44,861 nt of DNA from Natrinema versiforme JCM 10478. GTDB lineage: Archaea > Halobacteriota > Halobacteria > Halobacteriales > Natrialbaceae. The notes under the pieces are model-generated. The model was not told the DNA's origin, ran no database searches, and worked only from the letters and a program-made list of their open reading frames with translations. The stretch lies in assembly GCF_000337195.1 (NCBI RefSeq), contig NZ_AOID01000028.1:1-44861 (forward strand). The letters are read 5' to 3'. Of the stretch, positions 17,401-26,086 are shown piece by piece; within the stretch, counting starts at the first letter, position 1; each line of letters starts with the position of its first letter. The position numbers and the translations under genes were made by a program.

Positions 17401-18180
17401 GTGAGCGACTACGACAGCGTCTCCGCCGATGTCGAGCACGAGGAGGAGATCCCCGAGGATCATCCGCGATACCAGGACCTGCTCACTCGCCACCGAATCG
17501 AGAACGGCATCGAGGCGGGGATCACGCATCTGCAGGGGATGCACGCCGAGGGCCGGGGCAGCGCGTTCGACTACCTGCTGGGCGAGGAGACGATTCCGAG
17601 CGCCGACGACGCCGAACGGGCCGCCGCCGCCCACCTCCTGCTCGCCGAGCGGCCAGTGCTCTCGATCAACGGCAACGTGGCGGCGCTGGTCCCCGGCGAG
17701 ATGGCCGCGCTCGCCGACGCCACGGGCGCTGCTCTCGAGGTCAACCTCTTCAATCGCACCCCCGAGCGGATCGAGGCCATCGCGGAGCACCTGCAAGACC
17801 ACGGCGCGGACGACGTGAAGGGCCTCGAGGCCGACGCGCGGATTCCGAACCTCGATCACAAGCGAGCCAAGGTCGACGCCGACGGCATCTACGCGGCCGA
17901 TGTCGTGCTCGTGCCCCTCGAGGACGGCGACCGCGCCGAGGCGTTAGACGAGATGGGCAAGACCGAGATCGTGATCGACCTCAACCCGCTGTCGCGCTCG
18001 CCGCAGGTCGCCGACGTACCGATCGTGGACAATATCATCCGCGCGGTGCCGAACATCACCGACCACGCCCGCGAGTTGGCCGACGCCGACGAAGCCGGGC
18101 TTCGAGAGATCATCGAGGCCTTCGACCGGGACCGAGCGCTCGAGGCGGCAGAGAAGCGGATTCGATCGGGCGACCTCTGA
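17401..18180 (+). CDS. 4-phosphopantoate--beta-alanine ligase (phosphopantothenate synthetase)
   Basis: A 259-residue enzyme that joins 4-phosphopantoate and beta-alanine with ATP, the second archaeal-specific CoA step (former DUF137). Recognisable family blocks: IPEDHPRYQDLLTRHRIENGIEAG near 16, GRGSAFDYLLGE near 51, INGNVAALVPGE near 88, LFNRTPERIE near 115, and ADVVLVPLEDGDRAEALDEMGK followed by VIDLNPLSRSPQVA near 190-205. Length is normal. The start is GTG 17401; a TATA-like TTTTTTATC about 30 bases upstream supports a leaderless message. Pantoate kinase, its pathway partner, lies 3.3 kb upstream on the same strand. Confidence 0.92.
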   Translation: MSDYDSVSADVEHEEEIPEDHPRYQDLLTRHRIENGIEAGITHLQGMHAEGRGSAFDYLLGEETIPSADDAERAAAAHLLLAERPVLSINGNVAALVPGEMAALADATGAALEVNLFNRTPERIEAIAEHLQDHGADDVKGLEADARIPNLDHKRAKVDADGIYAADVVLVPLEDGDRAEALDEMGKTEIVIDLNPLSRSPQVADVPIVDNIIRAVPNITDHARELADADEAGLREIIEAFDRDRALEAAEKRIRSGDL

Positions 18181-18201
18181 GTGGGCGGGCTCTCGGCCAA
18201 C

Positions 18202-18855
18202 TCAGAACTTCCCCGTGATCGTCGGCGAGACCGAATCGCGCGCGTCGTCGCGTTCGATGATCGGTGACTGTTCGTCGCCATCGACGAACGGTAGCTTCGA
18301 TTTGATCGCGGTGACCGATTCTTCGAGCCGGTAGTACGACAGCCAGAGCCGCTCGCTCAGCCGTCGCGCGAGCGAGTTGTCGATTTCGTAGTCGATACCC
18401 GGCCCGTACTCGAGGTCGTCGCCGTCAACGAGCCAGTGGCGGGCCAGCGCGACGCCGGTCTCGGCGTCGTAGCCGCGGGCGAGGTAGTGTCTGTAGGGGT
18501 GGCGGATCCACGAGCACTCCCAGTGAGCGTAGACGTCGACCCCCGGATCGTTCTCGAGGTCGTGGAGGACGATATGCAACTGCTCGTCGGCCAGCAGCGA
18601 CGGCCGCCACACCCACGAGCCTTCGGCGGTGTTGCCGTCCATTCGGACCTTGAGCGCGGCGATCGGGTTCCGCGAGAAGCCCAACTGCTCGAGGACGTCC
18701 TCGAGCGTCGCCTCCGAGCAGCGGGCCGTGAGCACGTACTCGTCGGCGGTCGTGTGACTGATCGCGTAGCCGCCGAAGGTCCCCCGCAAGAGGAAATGAA
18801 GCTGTGGCAGGGTACTGCGCCGGACCGCGTTGACGGCGTCCTCGCTGTCGAGCAT
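18202..18855 (-). CDS. Conserved haloarchaeal protein of unknown function
   Basis: A 217-residue soluble protein rich in aromatic residues and His (for example YAHWECSWIRHPYRHYLARGYD and LSERLWLSYYRLEES). There is no signal peptide, membrane segment or familiar catalytic motif. The aromatic and charged pattern suggests a compact alpha/beta fold. The gene is convergent with phosphopantothenate synthetase and divergent from tyrS. I do not recognise the family; coding support comes from length, codon use and the absence of a competing frame. Confidence 0.65.
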   Translation of the reverse strand: MLDSEDAVNAVRRSTLPQLHFLLRGTFGGYAISHTTADEYVLTARCSEATLEDVLEQLGFSRNPIAALKVRMDGNTAEGSWVWRPSLLADEQLHIVLHDLENDPGVDVYAHWECSWIRHPYRHYLARGYDAETGVALARHWLVDGDDLEYGPGIDYEIDNSLARRLSERLWLSYYRLEESVTAIKSKLPFVDGDEQSPIIERDDARDSVSPTITGKF

Positions 18856-18957
18856 CGATCGCCGAGCCTACGCCGACCGCCCGTATGAGTGTTCGGGTGG
18901 AGCCTGCAGCGATCGCCTCGTGCCGGCAGATCAGCGGCGGCCCGACCGCCTTTCAGG

Positions 18958-18969
18958 AGGTATAAATTC
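18958..18969 (+). promoter_or_regulatory. TATA box of tyrS
   Basis: GGTATAAATTCC lies 25-33 bases before the tyrS ATG (18991). It is preceded by a purine-rich BRE-like AGGAG. The spacing predicts transcription starting at or just before the ATG, so the message is leaderless or nearly so. Confidence 0.65.
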
Positions 18970-18990
18970 CTCCTCCGGTTTCCCTTCCAC

Positions 18991-19986
18991 ATGGACGCCT
19001 ACGAGTTACTCACGCGAAACGCCGAGGAGGTCGTCACCGACGAGGAGATCCGCGACCTCGCGGAGGATCCCGAGGGCAAGCGGGCCTACGTCGGCTACGA
19101 ACCCTCCGGCGTCCTCCATCTGGGGCACCTCCTGACTGCGAACAAACTCATCGATCTCCAGGAGGCGGGCATGGATGTCGTCATCCTGCTGGCGGACGTC
19201 CACGCCTACCTCAACGATAAGGGGACCTTCGACGAGATCCGGGAGACCGCCGAGCAGATGAAAGCGCAGTTCCTCGCCTACGGCCTCGACGAGGCCCAAA
19301 CCGAGTTCGTCTACGGCTCCGAGTTCCAACTCGACGAGGAGTACGTACTCGACCTGCACACGCTCGAGGTCGACACGACGATGAACCGCGCCCAGCGCGC
19401 GATGGCCGAGATACAGGGCGACGAGACGGCTAAAGTGAGCCACCTCGTCTACCCGCTGATGCAGACCTTGGACATCGAGTACCTCGATCTGGATCTGGCC
19501 GTCGGCGGCTTGGACCAGCGCAAGGTCCACATGCTCGCCCGCGAGAAACTGCCCGAAGTCGACTACGTGGTCCGACCCGCCCTCCACACGCCCATCGTCG
19601 CTGACCTCACCAGCGGCGAGGGGAAGATGTCCTCGAGCGAGGGCGTCACCATCTCCATGGAGGACTCGACCGAAGAACTCGAGGAGAAGGTCAACTCGGC
19701 GTACTGTCCGCCGACCCGTGATCCGGAGGCCGACGACGAGGGCAACGAACGCGAGAACCCCGTCCTCGAACTCTTCGAGTACCACGTCTTCCCGCGGTTC
19801 GACGAGCTCGTCGTCGAGCGCCCCGAGAAGTACGGCGGCGATCTGACCTACGAGGACTACGAGACCCTCGCCGACGACCTCGAGTCGGGCGAACTCCACC
19901 CCGCCGACGCGAAGGGAACCCTCGCGACCTACCTCGACGAACTGATCGCGCCGGGCCGCGAGAAACTGCGTGAGATCCGGGGCTAA
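18991..19986 (+). CDS. tyrS: Tyrosyl-tRNA synthetase
   Basis: A 331-residue archaeal-type class I synthetase. The HIGH-like motif is in GYEPSGVLHLGHLLTANKL (about 37-55), and the KMSKS equivalent is GEGKMSSSEGVTISM (about 209-223). The tyrosine-binding block DVHAYLNDKGTFDEIRE and the VGGLDQRKVHMLARE segment are intact. Length fits archaeal TyrRS without the bacterial S4 domain. The start at 18991 is fixed by the family N-terminus (MDAYELLTRNAEEV) and by the TATA box 30 bases upstream. The longer upstream frame is not supported. Confidence 0.95.
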   Translation: MDAYELLTRNAEEVVTDEEIRDLAEDPEGKRAYVGYEPSGVLHLGHLLTANKLIDLQEAGMDVVILLADVHAYLNDKGTFDEIRETAEQMKAQFLAYGLDEAQTEFVYGSEFQLDEEYVLDLHTLEVDTTMNRAQRAMAEIQGDETAKVSHLVYPLMQTLDIEYLDLDLAVGGLDQRKVHMLAREKLPEVDYVVRPALHTPIVADLTSGEGKMSSSEGVTISMEDSTEELEEKVNSAYCPPTRDPEADDEGNERENPVLELFEYHVFPRFDELVVERPEKYGGDLTYEDYETLADDLESGELHPADAKGTLATYLDELIAPGREKLREIRG

Positions 19987-20226
19987 TCGGGTCCGCCTCG
20001 AGTCGAATTTCTGAACGGAGATATTTCGATCCAGTGGCCGCGACCGCGGCCGCTGGTGATTTCATGCCGACTGCCGAGCGACGCGACCCGTGACGGCGGG
20101 TCCGTGTAGCGGGGTGCTATCACTCTAACCGAGGGATATCGAACGCATTAGCGCTGTAAACAGCGAATTTCGAACACGGACGACGGCCAGTCTTATCCGT
20201 GTCTCTCGTGGAGGTCCGGTCGATCC

Positions 20227-20892
20227 ATGGGACGCGAAACTGAGTCCGACGACGCATCGCGCCGTTCGTTCCTGCAAACCGGAACGCTCGCCTCGGCGGG
20301 CCTCGCACTGGGGCTGTCGGGTGCGGCACCCGCCGCGGCGACCGACGGCGAAACGACCGACTCGGCCGAGCCGTCGTCGACCGGCGCGGCGAGCGACACC
20401 GACCTGAATCTGGCGGATATCGGCTTCCTCCAGTTGATGGCCTACCACCACCGCGGGGGAATCGAAGCCGCGTCGCTGGTCCCGGAGCGGACGAACCACA
20501 GCGCGTTGGCCGAGTTCGCCGAGACGGTGATCGAGGCCCAGCGGGAGGGTATCGCGCGGATCGAATCGATTCTCACTGAGGCCGGGATCGAACCCGAGCA
20601 CCTGCTCGAGGTCGATCTCGACGCCGTCAGAACGATGGTGACCTCGATCCCCGGCAATCTCCGCCCGAACGAACTCGCATACCTACAGCGCCTCGAGGGG
20701 ACGACCTTCGACCTGCGATTCATCGAAACGTTCGCGAACCATCACCGTGGCGCGATCCAACTGTCTCATCTCGTCCTCCAAGAGGGGCAGTCGCCTGCGG
20801 TCGAGGCAATGGCGACTGACATCATCGAAACGCAGCAGGCACAGATCGTCCGAATGTATACGTGGTACCTCGACTGGGTCCAACGGACGTAG
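20227..20892 (+). CDS. Tat-exported DUF305 protein
   Basis: A 221-residue secreted protein. The N-terminus has a twin-arginine signal, SRRSFLQTG followed by a hydrophobic stretch, with likely cleavage after the APAAA segment (near 37). The mature part has two similar four-helix-type halves, each with a His pair: MAYHHRGGIEAA and FANHHRGAIQLS. These HH motifs and the VEAMATDIIETQQAQI.RM...Y helix are hallmarks of DUF305, a ferritin-like family often tied to copper handling. Metal binding by the His and Met residues is inferred. No copper gene is adjacent; the next gene downstream is birA, 68 bases away. Confidence 0.85.
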   Translation: MGRETESDDASRRSFLQTGTLASAGLALGLSGAAPAAATDGETTDSAEPSSTGAASDTDLNLADIGFLQLMAYHHRGGIEAASLVPERTNHSALAEFAETVIEAQREGIARIESILTEAGIEPEHLLEVDLDAVRTMVTSIPGNLRPNELAYLQRLEGTTFDLRFIETFANHHRGAIQLSHLVLQEGQSPAVEAMATDIIETQQAQIVRMYTWYLDWVQRT

Positions 20893-20960
20893 CCGATCAC
20901 GGCGGTCGGCGGCGGCCGCCGATCAGCCGATTGAAGTGTGCGCGACTCCCTTGCGAGTCC

Positions 20961-21899
20961 ATGAACGAGACGCGACGGGCGATCCTCGAGGCAATCGCGG
21001 AGGGGCCGGTGTCGGGGCCCGAACTGGCCGATGCGCTCGATATCTCGCGGGCGGCTGTCTGGAAGCACATCGAGGGGCTGCGCGAGGCCGACTTCGAGAT
21101 CGAGAGCGGACCGAACGGCTACGAACTGACCGCCGTCGCGGCGTACAACGCCCCGGCCGTCGAGTTCGAACTCGAGGCCCCGTTTTCGATCGAGTACCAC
21201 GACTCCGTGGGGAGCACCAACGACCGGGCGCGCGAGTTGGCGGCCGAGGGGGCAACGGATGTTGCCGTCCTCGCGGACGAACAGGTCGGCGGCCGCGGCC
21301 GCCTCGAGCGCGAGTGGTCCTCGCCGTCGGGCGGGGTCTGGGTCAGCGTCGTGACGCGACCGGCCGTCGCGCCCGCCCAAGCCCCGCTGTACACGCTCGC
21401 GGCGTCGGTCGCCACGGCCACGGCGGCTCGAGAGGCGGGCGTCGACGCCCGAATCAAGTGGCCAAACGACGTGGTCGTCCCGGTCGGCGACGACGGCGAC
21501 TATCGGAAGCTTGCCGGAATTCTCACGGAGATGGAAGGAGAAACCGACCGCGTGGAGTGGCTCGCCGTCGGGGTCGGCGTCAACGCGAATCTCGACGCCG
21601 ACGCGCTGCCCGAGGGTGCGACCAGCATCCGCGAAGAGGCGGGCGACATCGATCGGCGGCGGTTCGTCCAGCGGCTCTTAGAAGAATTCGATCGATATCG
21701 GGAGGACCTCGAGGCGGTCGTTCCCGCGTGGCGCGACCTGGCGCTGACGATCGGCCAGCGCGTGCGCGTCGACCGCCCCGCGGGCGAGATCGTCGGCGAG
21801 GCCGTCGACGTGACCGAGTCCGGGGCCCTCGTCGTCGAGACCGAGAACGGACAGGAGATCGTTACGGCGGGCGACTGCGAGCACTTGCGGCCCGTCTGA
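20961..21899 (+). CDS. birA: Biotin--protein ligase / biotin repressor BirA
   Basis: A 312-residue bifunctional BirA. Residues 1-58 form a winged helix-turn-helix (ELADALDISRAAVWKHIEGL). The catalytic domain has GRGRLEREWSSPSGGVW (112-128), the biotinyl-AMP loop, KWPNDV near 166, the lysine-bearing KLAGILTEMEG and GVGVNAN near 204. A C-terminal SH3-like domain follows (about 260-312). With the DNA-binding domain present it should both biotinylate the acyl-CoA carboxylase carrier and repress biotin genes. A matching operator lies before bioY at 36995-37026. The start at 20961 is set by the HTH; the longer upstream frame is not supported. Confidence 0.94.
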   Translation: MNETRRAILEAIAEGPVSGPELADALDISRAAVWKHIEGLREADFEIESGPNGYELTAVAAYNAPAVEFELEAPFSIEYHDSVGSTNDRARELAAEGATDVAVLADEQVGGRGRLEREWSSPSGGVWVSVVTRPAVAPAQAPLYTLAASVATATAAREAGVDARIKWPNDVVVPVGDDGDYRKLAGILTEMEGETDRVEWLAVGVGVNANLDADALPEGATSIREEAGDIDRRRFVQRLLEEFDRYREDLEAVVPAWRDLALTIGQRVRVDRPAGEIVGEAVDVTESGALVVETENGQEIVTAGDCEHLRPV

Positions 21900-21914
21900 T
21901 CGAGCACCGCGGTT

Positions 21915-22295
21915 TCAAACGCCGAGCAGGATCGAACCGACGGTTGCGGCGACGACCCAGCCCACGCCGGTCCACGACACCACGAAAAACGCCTCGCGAG
22001 CGCTGGCTTCCGTCCAGTCGGAGCTCACGTCGAGGCGATCCTGCATCCCCTCGATGGTCCGTCCGAGGCCGACCGCCGACGACCACGCGGTGACGCCGAA
22101 CCCGAGGACCAGCGCGCCAAGTGCAAACGCCGTGTCGGTCGCGGCTCGCGGCGTCCAGACCGTCAGCAGTGCCAGCGAGACGACCGCTCCGAGCGCGGCT
22201 CCGATCGCTACCCAGCGAACGGCGGCAACCATGAGCCGGCGGACCCGCTCGACGGTGCCCCTCGAGACGGGAACGCCGGAATCAGTCGACGGCAT
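21915..22295 (-). CDS. Small membrane protein downstream of the peptide permease genes
   Basis: A 126-residue protein with three to four hydrophobic segments (about 25-47, 55-76 and 102-125) and a loop containing EGMQDRLDVSSDWTEASAREAFF. The gene overlaps the 3' end of the dppC-like gene by 14 bases on the same strand, so it is probably the last gene of the ABC-importer transcript. No known importer subunit looks like this, and the haloarchaeal family has no assigned role. It may simply be a read-through neighbour. Confidence 0.6.
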   Translation of the reverse strand: MPSTDSGVPVSRGTVERVRRLMVAAVRWVAIGAALGAVVSLALLTVWTPRAATDTAFALGALVLGFGVTAWSSAVGLGRTIEGMQDRLDVSSDWTEASAREAFFVVSWTGVGWVVAATVGSILLGV

Positions 22296-23199
22296 CTCGC
22301 ATGCGCGGATCTAAGGCGTCCCGCATCCCGTCGCCGAGGAGGTTGAAGCCGAGCACTGTAAGCGCGAGGAACAGGCCGGGGAAGAACGACCACCACCACG
22401 CGCCGGAGAACAGTCCCTTCTCGACGCCCTCCGAAAGCATCATCCCCCACGACGGGTCGCCGGGAGCCGCGCCGAATCCGAGGAACGACAGCGCCGCGAT
22501 GTCGATGATGGCGAGCCCGTAGTTCAGCGTGGACTGGACGGTGATCGGCGCCAGACAGTTCGGCAGGACGTGGCGAACCAGCAGCCGCGGATCGGTCGCG
22601 CCGAGGGCCCGCGTCGCCTCGATGTACTCGTCCTCGAGGACTTTCAGTGCCGCCCCGCGCACGACGCGGGCGAACCGCGGCGTGTACACGAGCGTGAGCG
22701 CGATGACCGCTCGCCACAGCCCCAGCGAGTCGGGGAAGATCGTGACGAGTGCGAGTGCCAGCAGCAACGATGGGAACGACAGGAGCACGTCCATCGTCCG
22801 CATGATAACGTTATCCGTGAGATCACCGTAGTACGCTGCGACGATCCCGGCGGTGATACCGAGGACCGTCGACGCGACGACAGTCGCGGTCCCGAACTTC
22901 AGCGCGTACCACGCACCGTACAGCACCCGCGGGAAGATGTCGCGGGCTTGGCCGTCCGTTCCGAACCAGAACGTGCTACTCGGACCTACCTTCGTCGGGT
23001 TTTCCCCGAACTGCGTGTCGACGATGGCGTCGAGTCCGTACGCGAATCGGGCGTAGATAGCGACGAGGAACATCCCGACGATCAGACTGAGACCGATGAC
23101 GGCGATGCGGTTCGACAGCAGTTCCGTGAGGAACGGGCTGGCCCGGAGGCGCTCGATGGGACTGCGCTCGACGGTCGATGATTGGGTTTCCGTGCTCAT
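22282..23199 (-). CDS. Peptide-type ABC importer permease (DppC/OppC family)
   Basis: A 305-residue inner-membrane permease with an N-terminal cytoplasmic segment, one helix (about 35-52), an extracytoplasmic domain (FGTDGQARDIFPRVLYGA), then five helices of the permease core. The EAA-type coupling motif reads YIEATRALGATDPRLLVRHVLPN (about 193-215). It ends with the DppC signature GLFLALTVLGFNLLGDGMRDALDPR. It overlaps the upstream permease gene by four bases (ATGA at 23196-23199), the usual B-C order, indicating strict co-translation. The substrate (di/oligopeptide, nickel or sugar) cannot be told from the permease alone. Confidence 0.92.
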   Translation of the reverse strand: MSTETQSSTVERSPIERLRASPFLTELLSNRIAVIGLSLIVGMFLVAIYARFAYGLDAIVDTQFGENPTKVGPSSTFWFGTDGQARDIFPRVLYGAWYALKFGTATVVASTVLGITAGIVAAYYGDLTDNVIMRTMDVLLSFPSLLLALALVTIFPDSLGLWRAVIALTLVYTPRFARVVRGAALKVLEDEYIEATRALGATDPRLLVRHVLPNCLAPITVQSTLNYGLAIIDIAALSFLGFGAAPGDPSWGMMLSEGVEKGLFSGAWWWSFFPGLFLALTVLGFNLLGDGMRDALDPRMRDAVD

Positions 23200-24209
23200 T
23201 GGTCAATTCGTGGGTCGAGGATGGAATACGTGATGTCTACGAAGAGGTTCACTAATGTGTACATGAACGCGAAGACGAGGACGGTCGCCTGCACCACGGG
23301 GTAGTCGCTACCGTGGATAGCGGAGACGAGTAGCGTCCCGATGCCGTTAATCTCGAAGACGGTCTCGGTCAGCACCGAGCCGCCGAGCATCGAACCGAAC
23401 TGGATACCGATGATGGTGATCACGGGGATGAACGCGTTCCGGAGCCCGTGTTTCATGATCGTGGTCTTCGCGCCTTGGCCCTTCGCGCGGGCCGTCCGCA
23501 TGTAGTCCTGTCTGACGACCTCGAGCATCGACGATCGCATCATCCGAGAGATGAACGCCATCGAGTAGATGCCGAGCACGAGGACGGGCATCAACAGGTG
23601 GCGCGCCGCGGACTGAAACGCGGCCATGTCCCCGGCCAGTAGCGTGTCGACGAGGATGAATCCGGTCGTCGAGTCGATGAAGTACGTCGATCCGATGCGT
23701 CCGCTCGTCGGGAGGACGCCGAGGATCTGTGCGAACAGCAGTATGAGGAGCGGACCGCTCCAGTAGATCGGCACGCTGATTCCCGTCAGTGCGCCGATCC
23801 GGGAGAAGTGGTCGGTCAGCGTGTCCTTCTTGACGGCGCTGATAATCCCGAGCGGGAGCCCGAACAGCAGGCCCGCGATCTGTCCGAGAACCGCGAGCTC
23901 GATGGTGATCGGGAGCCGGTCGGCAAGAATTTCGCTGACGTCGCTCCCTTGCCGGACCTGATAGGACTGCCCGAAGTCGAGCGTCACAGTGTCGTGGAGG
24001 AATCGGAGGTACTGCTGCCACAGTGGGTCATTGAGTCCGAGGTCGGATCGGATCTGCTCGACGAAGTCTTGACTCGCGCGTTCGCCCGCGATGACGACCG
24101 CGGGGTCACCCGGCGAGAGGTGGAGGATCGCAAAGACCACTGTTGCCACTCCGAACAGCACCGGACCGAGCAACAGCAGGCGTTTGGCGACGAACCGCTT
24201 TGATACCAT
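23196..24209 (-). CDS. Peptide-type ABC importer permease (DppB/OppB family)
   Basis: A 337-residue permease with the typical DppB start, a first helix (LLLLGPVLFGVATVVFAILHLSPGDP), then a large extracytoplasmic loop (FLHDTVTLDFGQSYQ) and five further helices. The coupling loop is DYMRTARAKGQGAKTTIMKHGLRNA (about 233-257), and it ends VNLFVDITYSILDPRID. It lies 50 bases downstream of the substrate-binding protein gene. That spacer has a T-run and a TATA-like TTTTTAAC about 29 bases before ATG 24209, so the permeases may have a separate promoter. Confidence 0.92.
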   Translation of the reverse strand: MVSKRFVAKRLLLLGPVLFGVATVVFAILHLSPGDPAVVIAGERASQDFVEQIRSDLGLNDPLWQQYLRFLHDTVTLDFGQSYQVRQGSDVSEILADRLPITIELAVLGQIAGLLFGLPLGIISAVKKDTLTDHFSRIGALTGISVPIYWSGPLLILLFAQILGVLPTSGRIGSTYFIDSTTGFILVDTLLAGDMAAFQSAARHLLMPVLVLGIYSMAFISRMMRSSMLEVVRQDYMRTARAKGQGAKTTIMKHGLRNAFIPVITIIGIQFGSMLGGSVLTETVFEINGIGTLLVSAIHGSDYPVVQATVLVFAFMYTLVNLFVDITYSILDPRIDQ

Positions 24210-24259
24210 TATTCTGAGCTAATTTTGAGGGGTTAAAAATGTCCCGTCAGCCGGGCGCG

Positions 24260-25900
24260 TTACTCGAGTTCCACTATGTGGAGGTGGGGGCCACCGATGG
24301 CCGAGACGTCGTAGTTGCTGACGGTATTGCGGACACCGCGGATCTCGTCGGCGTAGTCGATGTAGACCCACGGGGCCTCGTCGTGTGCGATCTGCGCCGC
24401 CTCGTGGTAGAGGTTGGCGCGTTCGTCCTGATCCGCCGTCTGCTGGGCTTCTTCGACGCGGTCCATGAACTCCTGGTTCGCCCACGCAGCGCGGTTGGAC
24501 GTGTTGTACCCCTCCGTGCTCCAGTCGACCCAGTCCTGCCCGTCGGGGGACTCCACCTGCGGGTGGAGCAGGACGTAGTAGAAGTTGTCCGGGTCGGCGT
24601 TGTCCGTGTACCAGCCGGCCAGCGACGCGTCGTGTTTCCCGTCGGAGGTGTAGGTGAGGTAGTCCGAGAACGGTCGCTCGTCGATGGTGACGTCGATACC
24701 GATGTCTCCGAGGTTCGTCCGGATGGTCTCCGCCGTCGACGACGGAGCCGGGTTGTAGCCGCGGGCGTTCTGGAACGTCGTCAGTTCGAAGGAGAAGCCA
24801 TCACCGTATCCGGCCTCTTCCAGCAGCGACTCTGCCTGATCGGGATCGTAGGCGTACGGACTGAGGTCGTCGTTGTGTCCGAACAGCGCCGGCGGACACG
24901 GCTGGTCGGCCTGTTCGGCGATGCCGGAGTAGACCTCGTTGACGATGGACTCGGTGTCGATGGCGTAACTGATCGCCTGCCGGACCCGCGCGTCGCGGAA
25001 CGCCTCGACGCGGGACTGGTTGAACGACATGTACCCGATGTTGATCCCCTCTCCGGACTGGATTTCGGCGGCGTCGGAGTCCTCGACCGACCCGATGTTT
25101 TCGGGTGCGAGGTTGTCGATGATCTCGAGTTCGCCTTCGACGAGGGCCTGCGTGCGCGTCGAGTTCTGTCCGCGCTCGAGGAACAGGAGCTGCTCGACGT
25201 TCGGCCCGTCGCCCCAGTAGTTGTCGTTGGGAGTGAGCAGGATGCGGCCGTTCGAGTTGTCAAGTTCCTCGAGTTGGAACGGGCCGGTCCCGTTGGCGTC
25301 CGCGTTGAAGTCGAAGTCGTTCTCGATGTCCTCCTTGGAGAGGACGACGGCGGCGAACATCGCGAGGTTACGCAGGAACGGCGCGTACGGATCGTTGAGC
25401 GTGATGTTGAGCGAGTGATCGCCGTCGGCTTCGACGGACTCGATCCAGTTGCCGAGCGTGAACGGGCCGTATGCGGAGGCGTCCTCGAAGTAGTAGTCGT
25501 AGTCCTCGTCGACGAACCGGCGGTAGGTCGCGACGAAGTCGTCGGCGGTGAAGTCGGTTCCGTCGTCGAACTGGGCGTCGTCGCGCAGTTCGATCGTGAC
25601 GTCCACGCCGTCCATCGACCAGTCGGTCGCGAGACTCTCCGTGATGGCTGCCTCGCCGGGTTCGAAGTCGATGAGCCCGTCGTAAATCTGGTTGGTGACC
25701 TTCGACACCTCGCCGCTGGTCGTTCGTTGCGGGTCGAGCGTGTCCGAGTGGGAACTGCGGCCGTATCGGAGCGTGCCGCCGCTGTCACTGTCACCGCCGA
25801 GACAGCCGGCCATGGAACTCGCTGCAGTCGCGACAACCGTTGCGCTACCGGCAGACTTCAGGAAACTCCGCCTGGAAGACTGACCGTCATTACCTGACAT
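24260..25900 (-). CDS. Tat-exported lipoprotein, peptide-type substrate-binding protein (SBP_bac_5)
   Basis: A 546-residue receptor for the importer. The N-terminus has a twin-arginine motif (SSRRSFLKSAG), a hydrophobic core and a lipobox SMAGC with Cys near residue 33, so the protein should be lipid-anchored outside the cell, as is common in haloarchaea. Family-5 features: TLDPQRTTSGEVSKVTNQIYDGLIDF near 55, FDDGTDFTADDFVATYRR near 115 and VRQAISYAIDTESIVNEVY near 310. The family binds peptides, nickel or other solutes; the ligand is not evident. The gene has its own strong promoter (25922-25961). Confidence 0.92.
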   Translation of the reverse strand: MSGNDGQSSRRSFLKSAGSATVVATAASSMAGCLGGDSDSGGTLRYGRSSHSDTLDPQRTTSGEVSKVTNQIYDGLIDFEPGEAAITESLATDWSMDGVDVTIELRDDAQFDDGTDFTADDFVATYRRFVDEDYDYYFEDASAYGPFTLGNWIESVEADGDHSLNITLNDPYAPFLRNLAMFAAVVLSKEDIENDFDFNADANGTGPFQLEELDNSNGRILLTPNDNYWGDGPNVEQLLFLERGQNSTRTQALVEGELEIIDNLAPENIGSVEDSDAAEIQSGEGINIGYMSFNQSRVEAFRDARVRQAISYAIDTESIVNEVYSGIAEQADQPCPPALFGHNDDLSPYAYDPDQAESLLEEAGYGDGFSFELTTFQNARGYNPAPSSTAETIRTNLGDIGIDVTIDERPFSDYLTYTSDGKHDASLAGWYTDNADPDNFYYVLLHPQVESPDGQDWVDWSTEGYNTSNRAAWANQEFMDRVEEAQQTADQDERANLYHEAAQIAHDEAPWVYIDYADEIRGVRNTVSNYDVSAIGGPHLHIVELE

Positions 25901-25921
25901 AACAGTAGTCCGTAATTGGAA

Positions 25922-25961
25922 CTATATAATGGTACCGGACAGTATTGTCAACTCTATACTG
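25922..25961 (-). promoter_or_regulatory. Promoter and possible operator of the substrate-binding protein gene
   Basis: Read on the minus strand, ATTATATAG ends about 22 bases before ATG 25900, giving a leaderless message. Just upstream lies an inverted repeat, CAGTAT (25940-25945) with ATACTG (25956-25961), 10 bases apart, at the position where a regulator would affect TFB/TBP binding. The TATA box is clear; the operator is a guess. Confidence 0.5.
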
Positions 25962-26086
25962 GTTGGGAAGCGTTTATTGGCCGTGCTGACCGGTTGGTGA
26001 AACGAGTCGCGACTCGATGGACTGGATTCCGAAAACGCCGAACGCACCCGGCGGATCCGAGCGATCGACTGGCACCGCGTCTGCCC

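Noticed and set aside
24239-25897. 552-codon open frame on the plus strand
   Set aside because: It lies opposite the substrate-binding protein gene. The minus-strand frame has a Tat lipoprotein signal and family motifs; this one has low-complexity Val/Asp/Glu sequence.
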